DNA of 47,664 nucleotides. Origin: Ramlibacter aquaticus (lineage in GTDB: Bacteria > Pseudomonadota > Gammaproteobacteria > Burkholderiales > Burkholderiaceae_C). Where the stretch lies: assembly GCF_015159745.1 (NCBI RefSeq), contig NZ_JADDOJ010000025.1, positions 1 through 47,664 of the forward strand, in the 5' to 3' direction. Of the stretch, positions 7,807-15,741 are shown in pieces (within the stretch, counting starts at the first letter, position 1; every line of letters starts with the position of its first letter). A program made the translations under genes and the position numbers. A model generated the notes under the pieces. The model worked only from the letters and a program-made list of their open reading frames with translations, was not told the DNA's origin and ran no database searches.

Positions 7807-7823
7807 ACCCGGCAAGGCCGGGT
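7807..7823. other. short perfect hairpin after the thioredoxin-like gene
   Basis: ACCCGGC-AAG-GCCGGGT forms a perfect 7-bp stem with a 3-base loop, 12 bases after the stop codon. There is no T-tract after it, so it may protect the 3' end or act as a weak terminator rather than a classical intrinsic one. Confidence 0.4.
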
Positions 7824-7946
7824 CCTACAGTCAGCAGCAGACCTTCCTGACGGCTGGCCCACGGGTAAACACGCTGAATGATGCCGTGGCCACTGAAAAC
7901 GACGGCCATGAAGTACCAACGCTTTTTGATTCAGGAGAATCCCACC

Positions 7947-8183
7947 ATGGCATCCAGCAACCAGGGCAACGAAGGCCGCAAAGGCACCTCCAACCGGGGC
8001 TTCGCATCGATGGATCCGCAGCGCCAGCGCGAGATCGCGAGCGAAGGCGGCCGGGCCGCGCACGAAAAGGGCACGGCGCACGAGTTCACCTCGGAAGAAG
8101 CCCGGGAAGCCGGCCGCAAGGGGGGCCAGGCCCGCAGCCAGGCCAACCGCGCGCGCTCGGGCAACAGCGGCAACAGCCGCTGA
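7947..8183 (+). CDS. KGG-domain general stress protein (Con-10/GsiB-like)
   Basis: The 78-aa hydrophilic product contains KGG-type repeats: NRGFASMDPQRQREIASEGG and FTSEEAREAGRKGGQ. These short repeats (KGG domain) occur in GsiB of Bacillus and YciG of enterobacteria, abundant stress or desiccation proteins of unclear biochemical role. It is rich in Gly, Arg, Ser and Gln with no Cys, and is predicted to be disordered. The start is ATG 7947, eight to nine bases after a good AGGAG at 7933-7937; longer in-frame starts add unrelated residues. A strong intrinsic terminator follows, so it is transcribed alone and probably at high level. Confidence 0.85.
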   Translation: MASSNQGNEGRKGTSNRGFASMDPQRQREIASEGGRAAHEKGTAHEFTSEEAREAGRKGGQARSQANRARSGNSGNSR

Positions 8184-8205
8184 GGCCCGCACCGGCAGGC
8201 ACGCA

Positions 8206-8231
8206 GGGCCGCCTTCGGGCGGCCCTTTTTT
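8206..8231 (+). terminator. intrinsic terminator after the KGG-domain gene
   Basis: GGGCCGCC-TTCG-GGCGGCCC is an 8-bp GC stem closed by a stable TTCG tetraloop and followed by six T residues. This is the clearest Rho-independent terminator in the window. It lies 22 bases after the KGG stop and just before the convergent CBS gene ends at 8240. Confidence 0.95.
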
Positions 8232-8239
8232 CGCGCGCG

Positions 8240-8749
8240 TCAATGCGGGCGGCTGCGCGGCGTGCCGCTGGCACTGCCGCCGCCGGCGGCGCCGCTGGCC
8301 TGGGACTGGTTGGATCGATCGGGTTCGGCCGGGCTGGAGATATCGCCCAGGGACATCGCCACGTCGCCTTCGTCGTCCGCGTCCTTGGCGGCGATGTCGC
8401 CCAGGGACAGGATGCCGACCAGCTTGTCCTGGCGGTCAAGGACCGGCATGCGTCGCACCTGCGAGTCCGCCATCTGGCCGAGCACCTGGTCGACATCGTC
8501 GTCCTCGTGCACGCAGCGCACGTGCGTGCTCATCACGTCCTCGAGCTTCATGGCGCGCAGGTCCTGGTCCTGGGCGACGCCGCGCACCACGATGTCACGG
8601 TCGGTCACCATGCCCACCACGCGCTCGCCCTCGCACACGGGGATGGCGCCCACGTTGAGCTCGTCCATGGCCTGTGCCGCCTGCACCAGCCGGTCCTGCG
8701 GCGCCATGCTGCGCACGCCGCGGGTCATCACTTCTGCCACTGTGGTCAT
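8240..8749 (-). CDS. CBS-domain protein (tandem CBS pair)
   Basis: The 169-aa protein contains two CBS motifs: residues ~8-60 (VAEVMTRGVRSM through MVTDRDIVVRGVA) and ~72-130 (LEDVMSTHVRCV through GILSLGDIAAKD). CBS pairs bind adenine nucleotides or S-adenosyl compounds and sense energy state. The C-terminal ~40 residues are a Gly/Ser/Ala-rich tail without a recognisable fold. There is no fused enzyme domain, so the partner is unknown. The start is ATG 8749, preceded by AGGAG at good distance; the upstream in-frame ATG at 8821 has no support. It is convergent with the KGG gene, and stand-alone CBS proteins and KGG proteins are both commonly stress-induced. Confidence 0.85.
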   Translation of the reverse strand: MTTVAEVMTRGVRSMAPQDRLVQAAQAMDELNVGAIPVCEGERVVGMVTDRDIVVRGVAQDQDLRAMKLEDVMSTHVRCVHEDDDVDQVLGQMADSQVRRMPVLDRQDKLVGILSLGDIAAKDADDEGDVAMSLGDISSPAEPDRSNQSQASGAAGGGSASGTPRSRPH

Positions 8750-8859
8750 CCTGCTGCTCCTGGGTTGGGAAGCATCCCAATCTAGCCCGGGTCCGGGCCG
8801 CCGGTGTCGGCGGGTTCGCAAGCGCGGGTAGGAGGCCGGCGCGGGACGCCGGCGCGCAG

Positions 8860-8880
8860 GTTTCTCAGTGGTTTCTCAGT
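8860..8880. repeat. tandem duplication GTTTCTCAGT at the 3' end of the creatininase gene
   Basis: GTTTCTCAGT occurs at 8860-8869 and again at 8871-8880, one base apart, giving an 11-base period. The stop codon of the minus-strand gene (8876-8878) lies in one copy; the other is just downstream. This looks like a small slippage duplication that leaves the reading frame intact. Confidence 0.7.
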
Positions 8881-9676
8881 CGGCCAGGGTGGACAGCGGC
8901 AGGCTCGCGATCTCCTGCAGCAGCTGGGCCAGGGCCTGGCCGGCGGCGTCGACCAGCGCCTGGCCCTGCGCCGACGTGGCGGCGGCCGCGTTGCCGGCCG
9001 CCCCCTCGGGGTTGTAGTCCTGCATGTGCCAGCCCAGCTTGGCCGAGCGGCCGTCGCCCAGGATGGGGTGGCGCGCCGCGCGTTCGCGCGAGGCCGAGGG
9101 GAAGTCGCGCGCCATCGCGCTGCGCACCAGGCCCGGCGCCAGCGACAGCATCATGGAGGTCTCGATGCCGCCTGCGTGCACGCCGAAGCGGTGCTCGTCG
9201 GCGCTGAAGGCCGCGGCCGCGTCGCCCAGGGGCAGGTTCCACCAGCTGCAGCCGTAGGTGATGAGCCGGGCGCGGCCCCGCAGTTCGCGCGCGGCGATGT
9301 CCATCAGGCTGTGCTGGCCGCCGTGGGTGTTGAACAGCAGCAGCTTGCGCACGCCGGCCCGGGCCACGCATTCGCCCAGCGCGATCCAGCTGGCCAGCAC
9401 GGTCTCGTAGGGCAGCGTGAGCGTGCCCGCGAAGGCCGCGTGCTCGGGGCTGTAGCCCACGGCCTGCGTGGGCAGCACCAGCACGCTGGCCGAGGCCGGC
9501 AGACGCGGCAGGGCCGCGGCCACGATGCCGTCGGCCAGGCACTGGTCCACGCGCAGCGGCAGGTGCGGCCCGTGCTGTTCGGTGGCACCCAGCGGCAGCA
9601 CGGCCACGGTGCATGCGGGGTCGAGCACGGCGAAATCGCGCGTGCTCAGGTCGGCCCAGAAGCGGGAGCTGCTCAT
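8876..9676 (-). CDS. creatininase family protein (creatinine amidohydrolase-like)
   Basis: The 266-aa protein carries the creatininase-fold metal site: LPLGATEQHGPHLPLRVD holds the E-H-D ligands, with FNTHGGQHS further on and ETSMMLSLAPGLV later. The superfamily hydrolyses cyclic or linear amides in the cytosol with a binuclear metal centre; members include creatininase, FAPy deformylase and MftE peptidase, so the substrate is open. The gene starts nine bases after the AceE-like stop codon, so the two are probably one transcript. TAACAT, which includes that stop, sits six bases before this ATG and could also drive a separate leaderless message. An 11-base tandem duplication covers the 3' end. 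Confidence 0.85.
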   Translation of the reverse strand: MSSSRFWADLSTRDFAVLDPACTVAVLPLGATEQHGPHLPLRVDQCLADGIVAAALPRLPASASVLVLPTQAVGYSPEHAAFAGTLTLPYETVLASWIALGECVARAGVRKLLLFNTHGGQHSLMDIAARELRGRARLITYGCSWWNLPLGDAAAAFSADEHRFGVHAGGIETSMMLSLAPGLVRSAMARDFPSASRERAARHPILGDGRSAKLGWHMQDYNPEGAAGNAAAATSAQGQALVDAAGQALAQLLQEIASLPLSTLAD

Positions 9677-9682
9677 GCGTGC

Positions 9683-9688
9683 ATGTTA
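9683..9688 (-). promoter_or_regulatory. -10-like TAACAT before the creatininase gene
   Basis: On the minus strand TAACAT ends six bases before the ATG at 9676. Its first three bases are the stop codon of the upstream AceE-like gene, so this could be chance; the spacing matches the other elements in the window. Confidence 0.3.
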
Positions 9689-12295
9689 GCGCCCGGCCAG
9701 CGCCGCCTGCGCGGCCGCCGCGATGGACATCGCATCGACGCCGAACCAGGCCCGCAGCGCGGCCCGGGTGTCGCTGCGCCCGAAGCCGTCGGTGCCCAGG
9801 GTGAGGTAGCGCCGTCCCGCAGGCACGTAGGCGCGAATCGCCTCCGGCACCGCGCACACGTAGTCGCTGGCGGCGACGATGGGGCCCTCGCCGTGCAGCA
9901 GCTGCGCCACGTGCGGGGCGGGGGCCTCCTCGTCGGCCAGGCGCCGGGCCTCCCAGGCCCGGCCTTCGCGCGCGAGTTCGCTCCAGCTGGTGATGCTCAG
10001 CACCTCGCAGGCCACGCCTTCGCGCGCCAGCAAGGTCGCCGCCTTCATAACCTCGCCCACGATGGCGCCCGAACCCAGCAGGGTGACGCGCCCGCGCAGA
10101 GTGCCTTCGGCCGCGACCTCGGCGAAGCGGTAGCCGCCCTGCATCACCGCATCCTCCACGCCGGCGGGCAGGTCGGGCTGGGCGTAGTTCTCGTTGCCCA
10201 GCGTGATGTAGTGGAAGACGTCGCGCTGCTCGACCAGCATCTCCTGCATGCCGCGGTGCAGGATGACCGCCAGCTCGCCGGCGAAGGCCGGGTCCCAGGC
10301 CCGGCAGTTCGGGATGCTGGCCGCCACGAGGTGGCTGCTGCCGTCCTGGTGCTGCAGGCCCTCGCCGGCCAGCGTGGTGCGGCCCGCGGTCGCGCCCAGC
10401 AGGAAGCCGCGCGCGCGCTGGTCCGCCGCCGCCCAGATCGCGTCGCCCACGCGCTGGAAGCCGAACATGGAGTAGTAGATGTAGAACGGCATCATCGGGA
10501 AGCCGTGCACGCTGTAGCTGGTGGCCGCGGCCGTCCAGCTGGCGATGGCGCCGGCCTCGCTGATGCCCTCCTCCAGGATCTGGCCATCCAGCGCCTCGCG
10601 GTAGCTCAGCACCGAGCCGATGTCCTCCGGCTCGTAGTGCTGCCCCACGCTGGAATAGATGCCCACCTGCTTGAACAGGTTGGCCATGCCGAAGGTGCGC
10701 GCCTCGTCGGCCACGATGGGCACGATGCGCGGGCCCAGGGCCGGGTCCTTGAGCAGCTGGCCCAGCAGGCGCACGAAGGCCATGGTGGTGGACATCCCCT
10801 TGCCCCCCGCCGCCACCGCGAAGCCGGCGAAGGCGGCCAGCGGCGGCACCGCCAGCGGCGCATCGGCCACGGTGCGGCGCGGGATGGGCCCGCCCAGGGC
10901 CTCGCGGCGCTCGCGCAGGTAGCGCATCTCGGGCGCGTCCGCCGGCGGGCGGAAGAAGGCGAGCGAACGCGCATCCTCGTCCGACAGCGGCAGGTCGAAG
11001 CGGTTGCGGAAGGCCAGCAGGGCCTCGTCGTCCAGCTTCTTCTGGCTGTGCGTGGTCATTCGCCCCTGGCCGGCCGTGCCCATGCCGTAGCCCTTCTTGG
11101 TGTGGGCCAGCACCACCACCGGCTCGCCACTGTGGGCCGCCGCCGCGGCGTAGGCGGCGTGGATCTTCACGATGTCGTGGCCGCCGCGGCGCAGGCGGTC
11201 GATCTGCTCGTCCGTCATGCCCTGCGCCAGGCGGGCGAGCTCGGGGTCCTGGCCGAAGAAGTTCTCGCGGTTGAAGCGGCCGTCCTTGGCGGCGAAGGTC
11301 TGCATCTGGCCGTCCACCGTGTGGGCGAAGGCCCGCGCCAGCGCACCCGTGGTGTCGCGGGCGAAGAGGCCGTCCCAGTCACTGCCCCACAGCAGCTTGA
11401 TCACGCGCCAGCCGGCCCCGCGGAACAGCTTCTCCAGCTCGTCCACGATGCGGCCGTTGCCGCGCACCGGGCCGTCCAGGCGCTGCAGGTTGCAGTTCAC
11501 CACCCAGACCAGGTTGTCCAGCCGCTCGCGCGAGGCCAGCGTGAGCGCGCTCATGCTCTCGGGCTCGTCCATCTCGCCATCGCCGAACACGCCCCAGACC
11601 TTGCGCCCGCTGCAGTCCAGCAGCCCGCGGTGCGTGAGGTAGCGCATGAAGCGCGCGTGGTAGATCGAGCTGATCGGCCCCAGGCCCATGGAGCCGGTAG
11701 GGAACTGCCAGAAGTCGGGCATCAGCCAGGGGTGGGGGTAGCTGGGCAGGCCACGCGCGCCGGCCCGCGCGCCGGTGATCTCCCGGCGGTAGTGGGCCAG
11801 GTCCTGTTCGGCGAGGCGGCCCTCCAGGAAGGCGCGGGCATAGAGCCCGGGCGCACTGTGCGGCTGGTAGAAGACCAGGTCGCGGGCGTGGAAGAAGTGG
11901 TTGAAGCCGACCTCGAACAGGTCGGCGGCGCTGGCGTAGCTCGCGATGTGGCCGCCCAGCTCCGGGTGCGCGGCGTTGGCGCGCGCCACCATGGCCAGCG
12001 CGTTCCAGCGCATCAGCGACGCGAGCTTCTCCTCGATCGCCAGGTCGCCGGGAAAGCGCGGCTGCGCATCGACCGGCACCGTGTTCAGGTAGGGCGTGAC
12101 CAGGCCCGGCGCCCAGGCCACGTGCGGGTCGCGCGCGAGCTCGGCCAGGCGGTCCAGGATGAAGCGGGCGCGCTCCGGCCCCTCGCGCTCCACCAGGGCC
12201 AGGAAGGCGTCGCGCCATTCGGCGGTTTCGTGGGGGTCGGAGTCGGCGGGCCGTGCAGGGGACAGGGCCGGCAGGCCAGTGCTGGGAACGCTCAT
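9686..12295 (-). CDS. AceE/MdeB-like homodimeric 2-oxoacid dehydrogenase E1
   Basis: The 869-aa protein is co-linear with homodimeric pyruvate dehydrogenase E1 (AceE). It has a thiamine-diphosphate motif starting GDGEMDEPES and ending in NCNLQRLDGPVRGN, the GHIASYASAADLFEVGFNHF block, and the transketolase-type pyrimidine and C-terminal domains. AceE decarboxylates pyruvate and acetylates the lipoyl E2. No E2 (aceF) or E3 (lpd) lies next to it; instead a creatininase follows. The divergent N-terminus (Pro/Ala-rich, with PHETAEWRDAF) and this context suggest a paralogue such as MdeB, the E1-like protein linked to 2-oxobutyrate in Pseudomonas, rather than the housekeeping aceE. Start ATG 12295 is supported by the adjacent TAGAGT box. 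Confidence 0.85.
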   Translation of the reverse strand: MSVPSTGLPALSPARPADSDPHETAEWRDAFLALVEREGPERARFILDRLAELARDPHVAWAPGLVTPYLNTVPVDAQPRFPGDLAIEEKLASLMRWNALAMVARANAAHPELGGHIASYASAADLFEVGFNHFFHARDLVFYQPHSAPGLYARAFLEGRLAEQDLAHYRREITGARAGARGLPSYPHPWLMPDFWQFPTGSMGLGPISSIYHARFMRYLTHRGLLDCSGRKVWGVFGDGEMDEPESMSALTLASRERLDNLVWVVNCNLQRLDGPVRGNGRIVDELEKLFRGAGWRVIKLLWGSDWDGLFARDTTGALARAFAHTVDGQMQTFAAKDGRFNRENFFGQDPELARLAQGMTDEQIDRLRRGGHDIVKIHAAYAAAAAHSGEPVVVLAHTKKGYGMGTAGQGRMTTHSQKKLDDEALLAFRNRFDLPLSDEDARSLAFFRPPADAPEMRYLRERREALGGPIPRRTVADAPLAVPPLAAFAGFAVAAGGKGMSTTMAFVRLLGQLLKDPALGPRIVPIVADEARTFGMANLFKQVGIYSSVGQHYEPEDIGSVLSYREALDGQILEEGISEAGAIASWTAAATSYSVHGFPMMPFYIYYSMFGFQRVGDAIWAAADQRARGFLLGATAGRTTLAGEGLQHQDGSSHLVAASIPNCRAWDPAFAGELAVILHRGMQEMLVEQRDVFHYITLGNENYAQPDLPAGVEDAVMQGGYRFAEVAAEGTLRGRVTLLGSGAIVGEVMKAATLLAREGVACEVLSITSWSELAREGRAWEARRLADEEAPAPHVAQLLHGEGPIVAASDYVCAVPEAIRAYVPAGRRYLTLGTDGFGRSDTRAALRAWFGVDAMSIAAAAQAALAGR

Positions 12296-12301
12296 GCCGC
12301 T

Positions 12302-12307
12302 ACTCTA
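12302..12307 (-). promoter_or_regulatory. -10-like TAGAGT before the AceE-like gene
   Basis: On the minus strand TAGAGT ends six bases before ATG 12295, with no Shine-Dalgarno sequence; it is the same hexamer and spacing as at 296-301. Confidence 0.45.
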
Positions 12308-12357
12308 GGCCTTCGTGGTCTTGCCCGCAGCAGGACGGGCCCCCTGGGCGAAAGGGC

Positions 12358-12363
12358 GACAAT
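12358..12363 (+). promoter_or_regulatory. -10-like GACAAT before the alaX-like gene
   Basis: GACAAT is followed by six bases (GCAGGG) and ATG 12370. The GCAGGG could serve weakly as a ribosome site only if transcription started upstream; position favours a leaderless start. Confidence 0.45.
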
Positions 12364-12369
12364 GCAGGG

Positions 12370-13116
12370 ATGACCGAAGAGCTCTTCCGCAGCGACGGCT
12401 ACCTGCGCGAATGCGAGGCGCGCATCACCGCCGTCTCCCCCCAGGGCATCGAACTCGACCGCACCGTGTTCTACCCGCTGGGCGGCGGCCAGGCCGGCGA
12501 CAGCGGCCACCTGCTGCTGGCGGACGGCCGCGCGCTCGCCATCGCCGACACGCGCAAGGCCAAGGACGACGCCGGCCAGCCCACCGGCGCCATCGCCCAC
12601 GTGCCGGCGCCGGGCCAGGAGGAACTGCTCGCCAGCCTCAGCCCGGGCCTCGCCGTCACGGCCCGCATCGACTGGGAACGCCGCCACCGCCTGATGCGCT
12701 TCCACACCACCACGCACCTGCTGTGCCACCTGGTGCCGCAGCTGGTCAACGGCTGCTCCATCACGCCCGACTACGCCCGGCTGGATTTCGCGATGACCGA
12801 TCCGTTGGACAAGGACGCGCTGACCGAGGGCATCGCCCGCCTGGTGGCCGCCGGCCACCCGGTCACCATCGCCTCCATCAGCGACGCCGAGCTCGACGCC
12901 AACCCGGCGCTGGTCAAGAGCATGTCGGTGCAGCCGCCGCGCGGCAGCGGCCGGGTGCGCACCGTGCGCGTGGGCGCCGAGGGCGCAACGATCGACTACC
13001 AGCCCTGCGGCGGCACCCACGTGGCCAACACGGCCGAGATCGGCGCCGTCGTCGTGACCAAGATCGAGAAGAAGAGCGCCAGCACGCGCCGCGTGGTGCT
13101 GGGGTTCGCGCCATGA
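12370..13116 (+). CDS. AlaX-type alanyl-tRNA editing protein
   Basis: The 248-aa protein corresponds to the editing domain of alanyl-tRNA synthetase as a free-standing enzyme. The zinc ligands are visible as H112-x3-H116 in HTTTHLLC and C213-x3-H217 in PCGGTHV. The N-terminal ~100 residues form the glycine-rich subdomain (FYPLGGGQAGDSGHL), which makes this an AlaX-M/L type. It hydrolyses mischarged Ser-tRNA(Ala) or Gly-tRNA(Ala) in the cytosol. ATG 12370 is chosen because residues upstream are not family-like and a -10 element sits just before it. The stop overlaps the ATG of the next gene (ATGA), so expression is coupled to the DsbD-like gene. Confidence 0.92.
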   Translation: MTEELFRSDGYLRECEARITAVSPQGIELDRTVFYPLGGGQAGDSGHLLLADGRALAIADTRKAKDDAGQPTGAIAHVPAPGQEELLASLSPGLAVTARIDWERRHRLMRFHTTTHLLCHLVPQLVNGCSITPDYARLDFAMTDPLDKDALTEGIARLVAAGHPVTIASISDAELDANPALVKSMSVQPPRGSGRVRTVRVGAEGATIDYQPCGGTHVANTAEIGAVVVTKIEKKSASTRRVVLGFAP

Positions 13117-15251
13117 GGGCCGGCCTCGCGACGATGCTGGCCGGGGTGCTGATGGCCTGCCTGCCGGCGGCCCGGGCGCAGGTCGACCCGGCCGTGGTCA
13201 CCACGCCCCACGTGCGCGCCGAGCTGGTGGCGCAGGCGCCCGAGGGCGTCGCCCCGGGCAAGCCGGTCTGGCTGGGCCTGTCCCTCACGCACCAGCCGGA
13301 GTGGCACACCTACTGGAAGAACGCCGGCGATTCGGGCCTGCCGACCCAGCTGAGCTGGACGCTGCCGCCGGGCGTCACGGCCGGCGAGATCGCCTGGCCC
13401 GTGCCGCGCAAGATTCCCGTCGGCAACCTGGCCAACTACGGCTACGAGGGCACGGTGCTGCTGCCGGTCCCGCTGACCGTCGCGCCGGACTTCAAGCCCG
13501 CCGGTCCCCTGGGCAGCGACCTGGAGGTCAAGCTGCAGGCCAGCTGGCTGGTGTGCCGCAAGGAGTGCGTGCCCGAGGAAGGCAGCTTCACGCTGCGCCT
13601 GCCGCTGGCCAGCACCACCGCGCTGCATGCTGCCGAGTTCGAGCAGGCGCTGGCCGCCCACCCCCGGCCGCTGCAGGGCAAGGCGCAGGTCCAGGTGCAG
13701 GGCCAGGCCCTGCAGGTCAAGGTCGACGGCCTGCCCGCCTCGCTGCAGGGCAAGACGCTGGACTTCTTCCCCGAGACCGCCGAGGTGATCGAGACCGCCG
13801 CCGCCTGGAAGCAGCAGTGGCAGGGCGCCACCTGGACCGCCGAGGTGCCGCTCTCGCCGCAGCGCACCCAGTCGCCCTCGCCCATGCCGCTGGTGGTGGC
13901 GCTGGGCACGCAGGGCTTCCGCGCCGAGGCGTCGGTGCAAGGCAGCTGGCCGCCCGCGCCCGGCGCGCAGGCGGCCGCCGTGTCGCCGGCGCTGGAAGCC
14001 GCCCTTCGCAGCAACGCGGCCGAAGCGCCGCCACCGCCCGCCGGGCCGCCGCCCAGCCTCTGGGCGGCCCTGCTGGGCGCGCTGCTGGGCGGCATGATCC
14101 TCAACCTCATGCCCTGCGTGTTCCCGGTGCTGGCCATCAAGGTCATGGGCTTCGCGCGCCATGCCGGCGACCGGCGGGGCCACCGCCTCGCCGGCTTGGC
14201 CTATTCTGTGGGCGTGGTGCTGTCCTTCTTGGTGCTGGGCCTGGTGCTGGCCGGCCTGCGCTCGGCCGGCGAGCAGCTGGGCTGGGGCTTCCAGCTGCAG
14301 TCGCCCGCCTTCGTCGCCGCGCTGGCCGCGCTCTTCACCCTGATGGGCCTGAACCTGGCCGGGCTGTTCGAGTTCGGCGGCCTGCTGCCCTCGCGCGTGG
14401 CGGCCCTGGAAGCGCGCCACCCGGTGGGCAACGCCTTCCTCTCAGGCGTGCTGGCGGTGGCCATCGCCTCGCCCTGCACGGCGCCCTTCATGGGCGCCTC
14501 GCTGGGCCTGGCCGCCGCCCTGCCGGCGGCGCAGGCGCTGGCGGTGTTCGGCGCCCTGGGCGTGGGCATGGCCCTGCCCTACCTGGCCGCGAGCTGGGTG
14601 CCGGCCGTGGCCCGGCTGCTGCCGCGCCCCGGCCCCTGGATGGCGGTCTTCCGCCGGCTGATGGCCTTCCCCATGTTCGCCACGGTGGCCTGGCTCACCT
14701 GGGTGCTGGGCCAGCAGAGCGGCATCGACGGCGCAACCGCCCTGCTCGCGCTGCTCATCGCGCTCGCGATGATGGCCTGGGCGCTGACCCTGCCCGGCCG
14801 CAGCCGGGCTGTGGTGGGCGCCATCGCGCTCGCCTCGCTGGCGCTCACCGGCGCCTGGCTGGTGGGCAGCCTCGCGCGGCCGCCCGCCACCGCGGGCGCC
14901 GCCGTCGCCGAGGGCCCGTGGCAGCCCTGGTCGACGGCCCGCGTGGACCAGTTGCTGGCCGAGGGCCGGCCGGTCTTCGTGGACTTCACCGCCGCCTGGT
15001 GCGTGACCTGCCAGATCAACAAGAAGACCACGCTGGGGCGCCCCGAGGTGCTGGCCGCGCTGGCGGCCAAGAACGTCGCCCTGCTGCGCGCCGACTGGAC
15101 GCGGCGCGACCCCGAGATCACGCAGGCGCTGGCGAAGCTGGGCCGCAACGGCGTGCCGGTGTACGTGTTCCTCAGCCCGGGCAAGGCCCCGCAGGTGCTG
15201 TCCGAGGTGCTGGGCGTGCGCGACATGCAGGAGGCCATCGGCCGGCTATGA
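13113..15251 (+). CDS. dsbD: protein-disulfide reductase, DsbD/ScsB family
   Basis: The 712-aa inner-membrane protein starts with a signal peptide (MRAGLATMLAGVLMACLPAARA). Next comes a periplasmic alpha domain (WHTYWKNAGDSGLPTQ; redox pair in LVCRKECVPEEG), then a CcdA-like membrane core with the paired cysteines in NLMPCVFPVLAIKVMG and SPCTAPFMGAS. It ends with a periplasmic thioredoxin-like gamma domain carrying CVTC (C630/C633). This is the DsbD relay, passing electrons from cytosolic thioredoxin to periplasmic partners. The alpha domain sequence and CxxxC spacing resemble ScsB/CcdA-fused variants more than E. coli DsbD, so its partners may differ (DsbC/DsbG, cytochrome c or copper stress). 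It is coupled by ATGA overlaps to genes on both sides. Confidence 0.9.
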   Translation: MRAGLATMLAGVLMACLPAARAQVDPAVVTTPHVRAELVAQAPEGVAPGKPVWLGLSLTHQPEWHTYWKNAGDSGLPTQLSWTLPPGVTAGEIAWPVPRKIPVGNLANYGYEGTVLLPVPLTVAPDFKPAGPLGSDLEVKLQASWLVCRKECVPEEGSFTLRLPLASTTALHAAEFEQALAAHPRPLQGKAQVQVQGQALQVKVDGLPASLQGKTLDFFPETAEVIETAAAWKQQWQGATWTAEVPLSPQRTQSPSPMPLVVALGTQGFRAEASVQGSWPPAPGAQAAAVSPALEAALRSNAAEAPPPPAGPPPSLWAALLGALLGGMILNLMPCVFPVLAIKVMGFARHAGDRRGHRLAGLAYSVGVVLSFLVLGLVLAGLRSAGEQLGWGFQLQSPAFVAALAALFTLMGLNLAGLFEFGGLLPSRVAALEARHPVGNAFLSGVLAVAIASPCTAPFMGASLGLAAALPAAQALAVFGALGVGMALPYLAASWVPAVARLLPRPGPWMAVFRRLMAFPMFATVAWLTWVLGQQSGIDGATALLALLIALAMMAWALTLPGRSRAVVGAIALASLALTGAWLVGSLARPPATAGAAVAEGPWQPWSTARVDQLLAEGRPVFVDFTAAWCVTCQINKKTTLGRPEVLAALAAKNVALLRADWTRRDPEITQALAKLGRNGVPVYVFLSPGKAPQVLSEVLGVRDMQEAIGRL

Positions 15252-15724
15252 ACTCCATCCGCGAAATCCGACGCATCCTCGAGACCTGCCGCAACATCGC
15301 GGTGGTCGGCCTCTCGCCGCAGTGGCACCGGCCGAGCTACTTCGCCGCCAAGTACATGCAGGCGCATGGCTACCACATCATCCCGGTCAACCCGGGCGCA
15401 ACGCAGATCCTCGGCCAGAAGAGCTACCCCAGCGTGAGCGAGGCGGCCAAGGAGCACCGCATCGACATCGTCGACTGCTTCCGCCGCACCGAGGACATCG
15501 GGCCACTGTGCGAGGAGGCGATCGCCGTCGGCGCCAAGTGCCTCTGGCAGCAGATCGGCGTGAAGAACCAGGACGCCTACGACCGCGCGAAGGCGGCCGG
15601 GCTGATGGCGGTGATGGACCGCTGCGTGAAGATCGAACATGCGCGCCTGTACGGCGGCCTGGGCTGGGCGGGCGTGAACACCCGCGTCATCTCCGCCCGC
15701 CGCCCCCGGCAGCTTCCCTACTGA
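15248..15724 (+). CDS. CoA-binding (YccU-like) Rossmann-fold protein
   Basis: The 158-aa protein is a single CoA-binding domain as in the N-terminus of succinyl-CoA synthetase alpha subunits: NIAVVGLSPQWHRPSY, a second strand HIIPVNPGA, the IDIVDCFRRTEDIGP block and KCLWQQIGVKN. Family members such as YccU bind CoA or nucleotides in the cytosol and their role is unsettled. ATG 15248 overlaps the dsbD-like stop by four bases (ATGA), so it is translationally coupled. Its presence directly behind a thiol-reductase gene may be functional or merely positional; no evidence decides it. Confidence 0.88.
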   Translation: MNSIREIRRILETCRNIAVVGLSPQWHRPSYFAAKYMQAHGYHIIPVNPGATQILGQKSYPSVSEAAKEHRIDIVDCFRRTEDIGPLCEEAIAVGAKCLWQQIGVKNQDAYDRAKAAGLMAVMDRCVKIEHARLYGGLGWAGVNTRVISARRPRQLPY

Positions 15725-15741
15725 GCCCACTGGACCCAGCC

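Noticed and set aside
8804..12373. Plus-strand open frame of nearly 1,200 codons opposite the AceE-like gene
   Set aside because: It is an antisense shadow of a well-conserved enzyme and has no recognisable domain.
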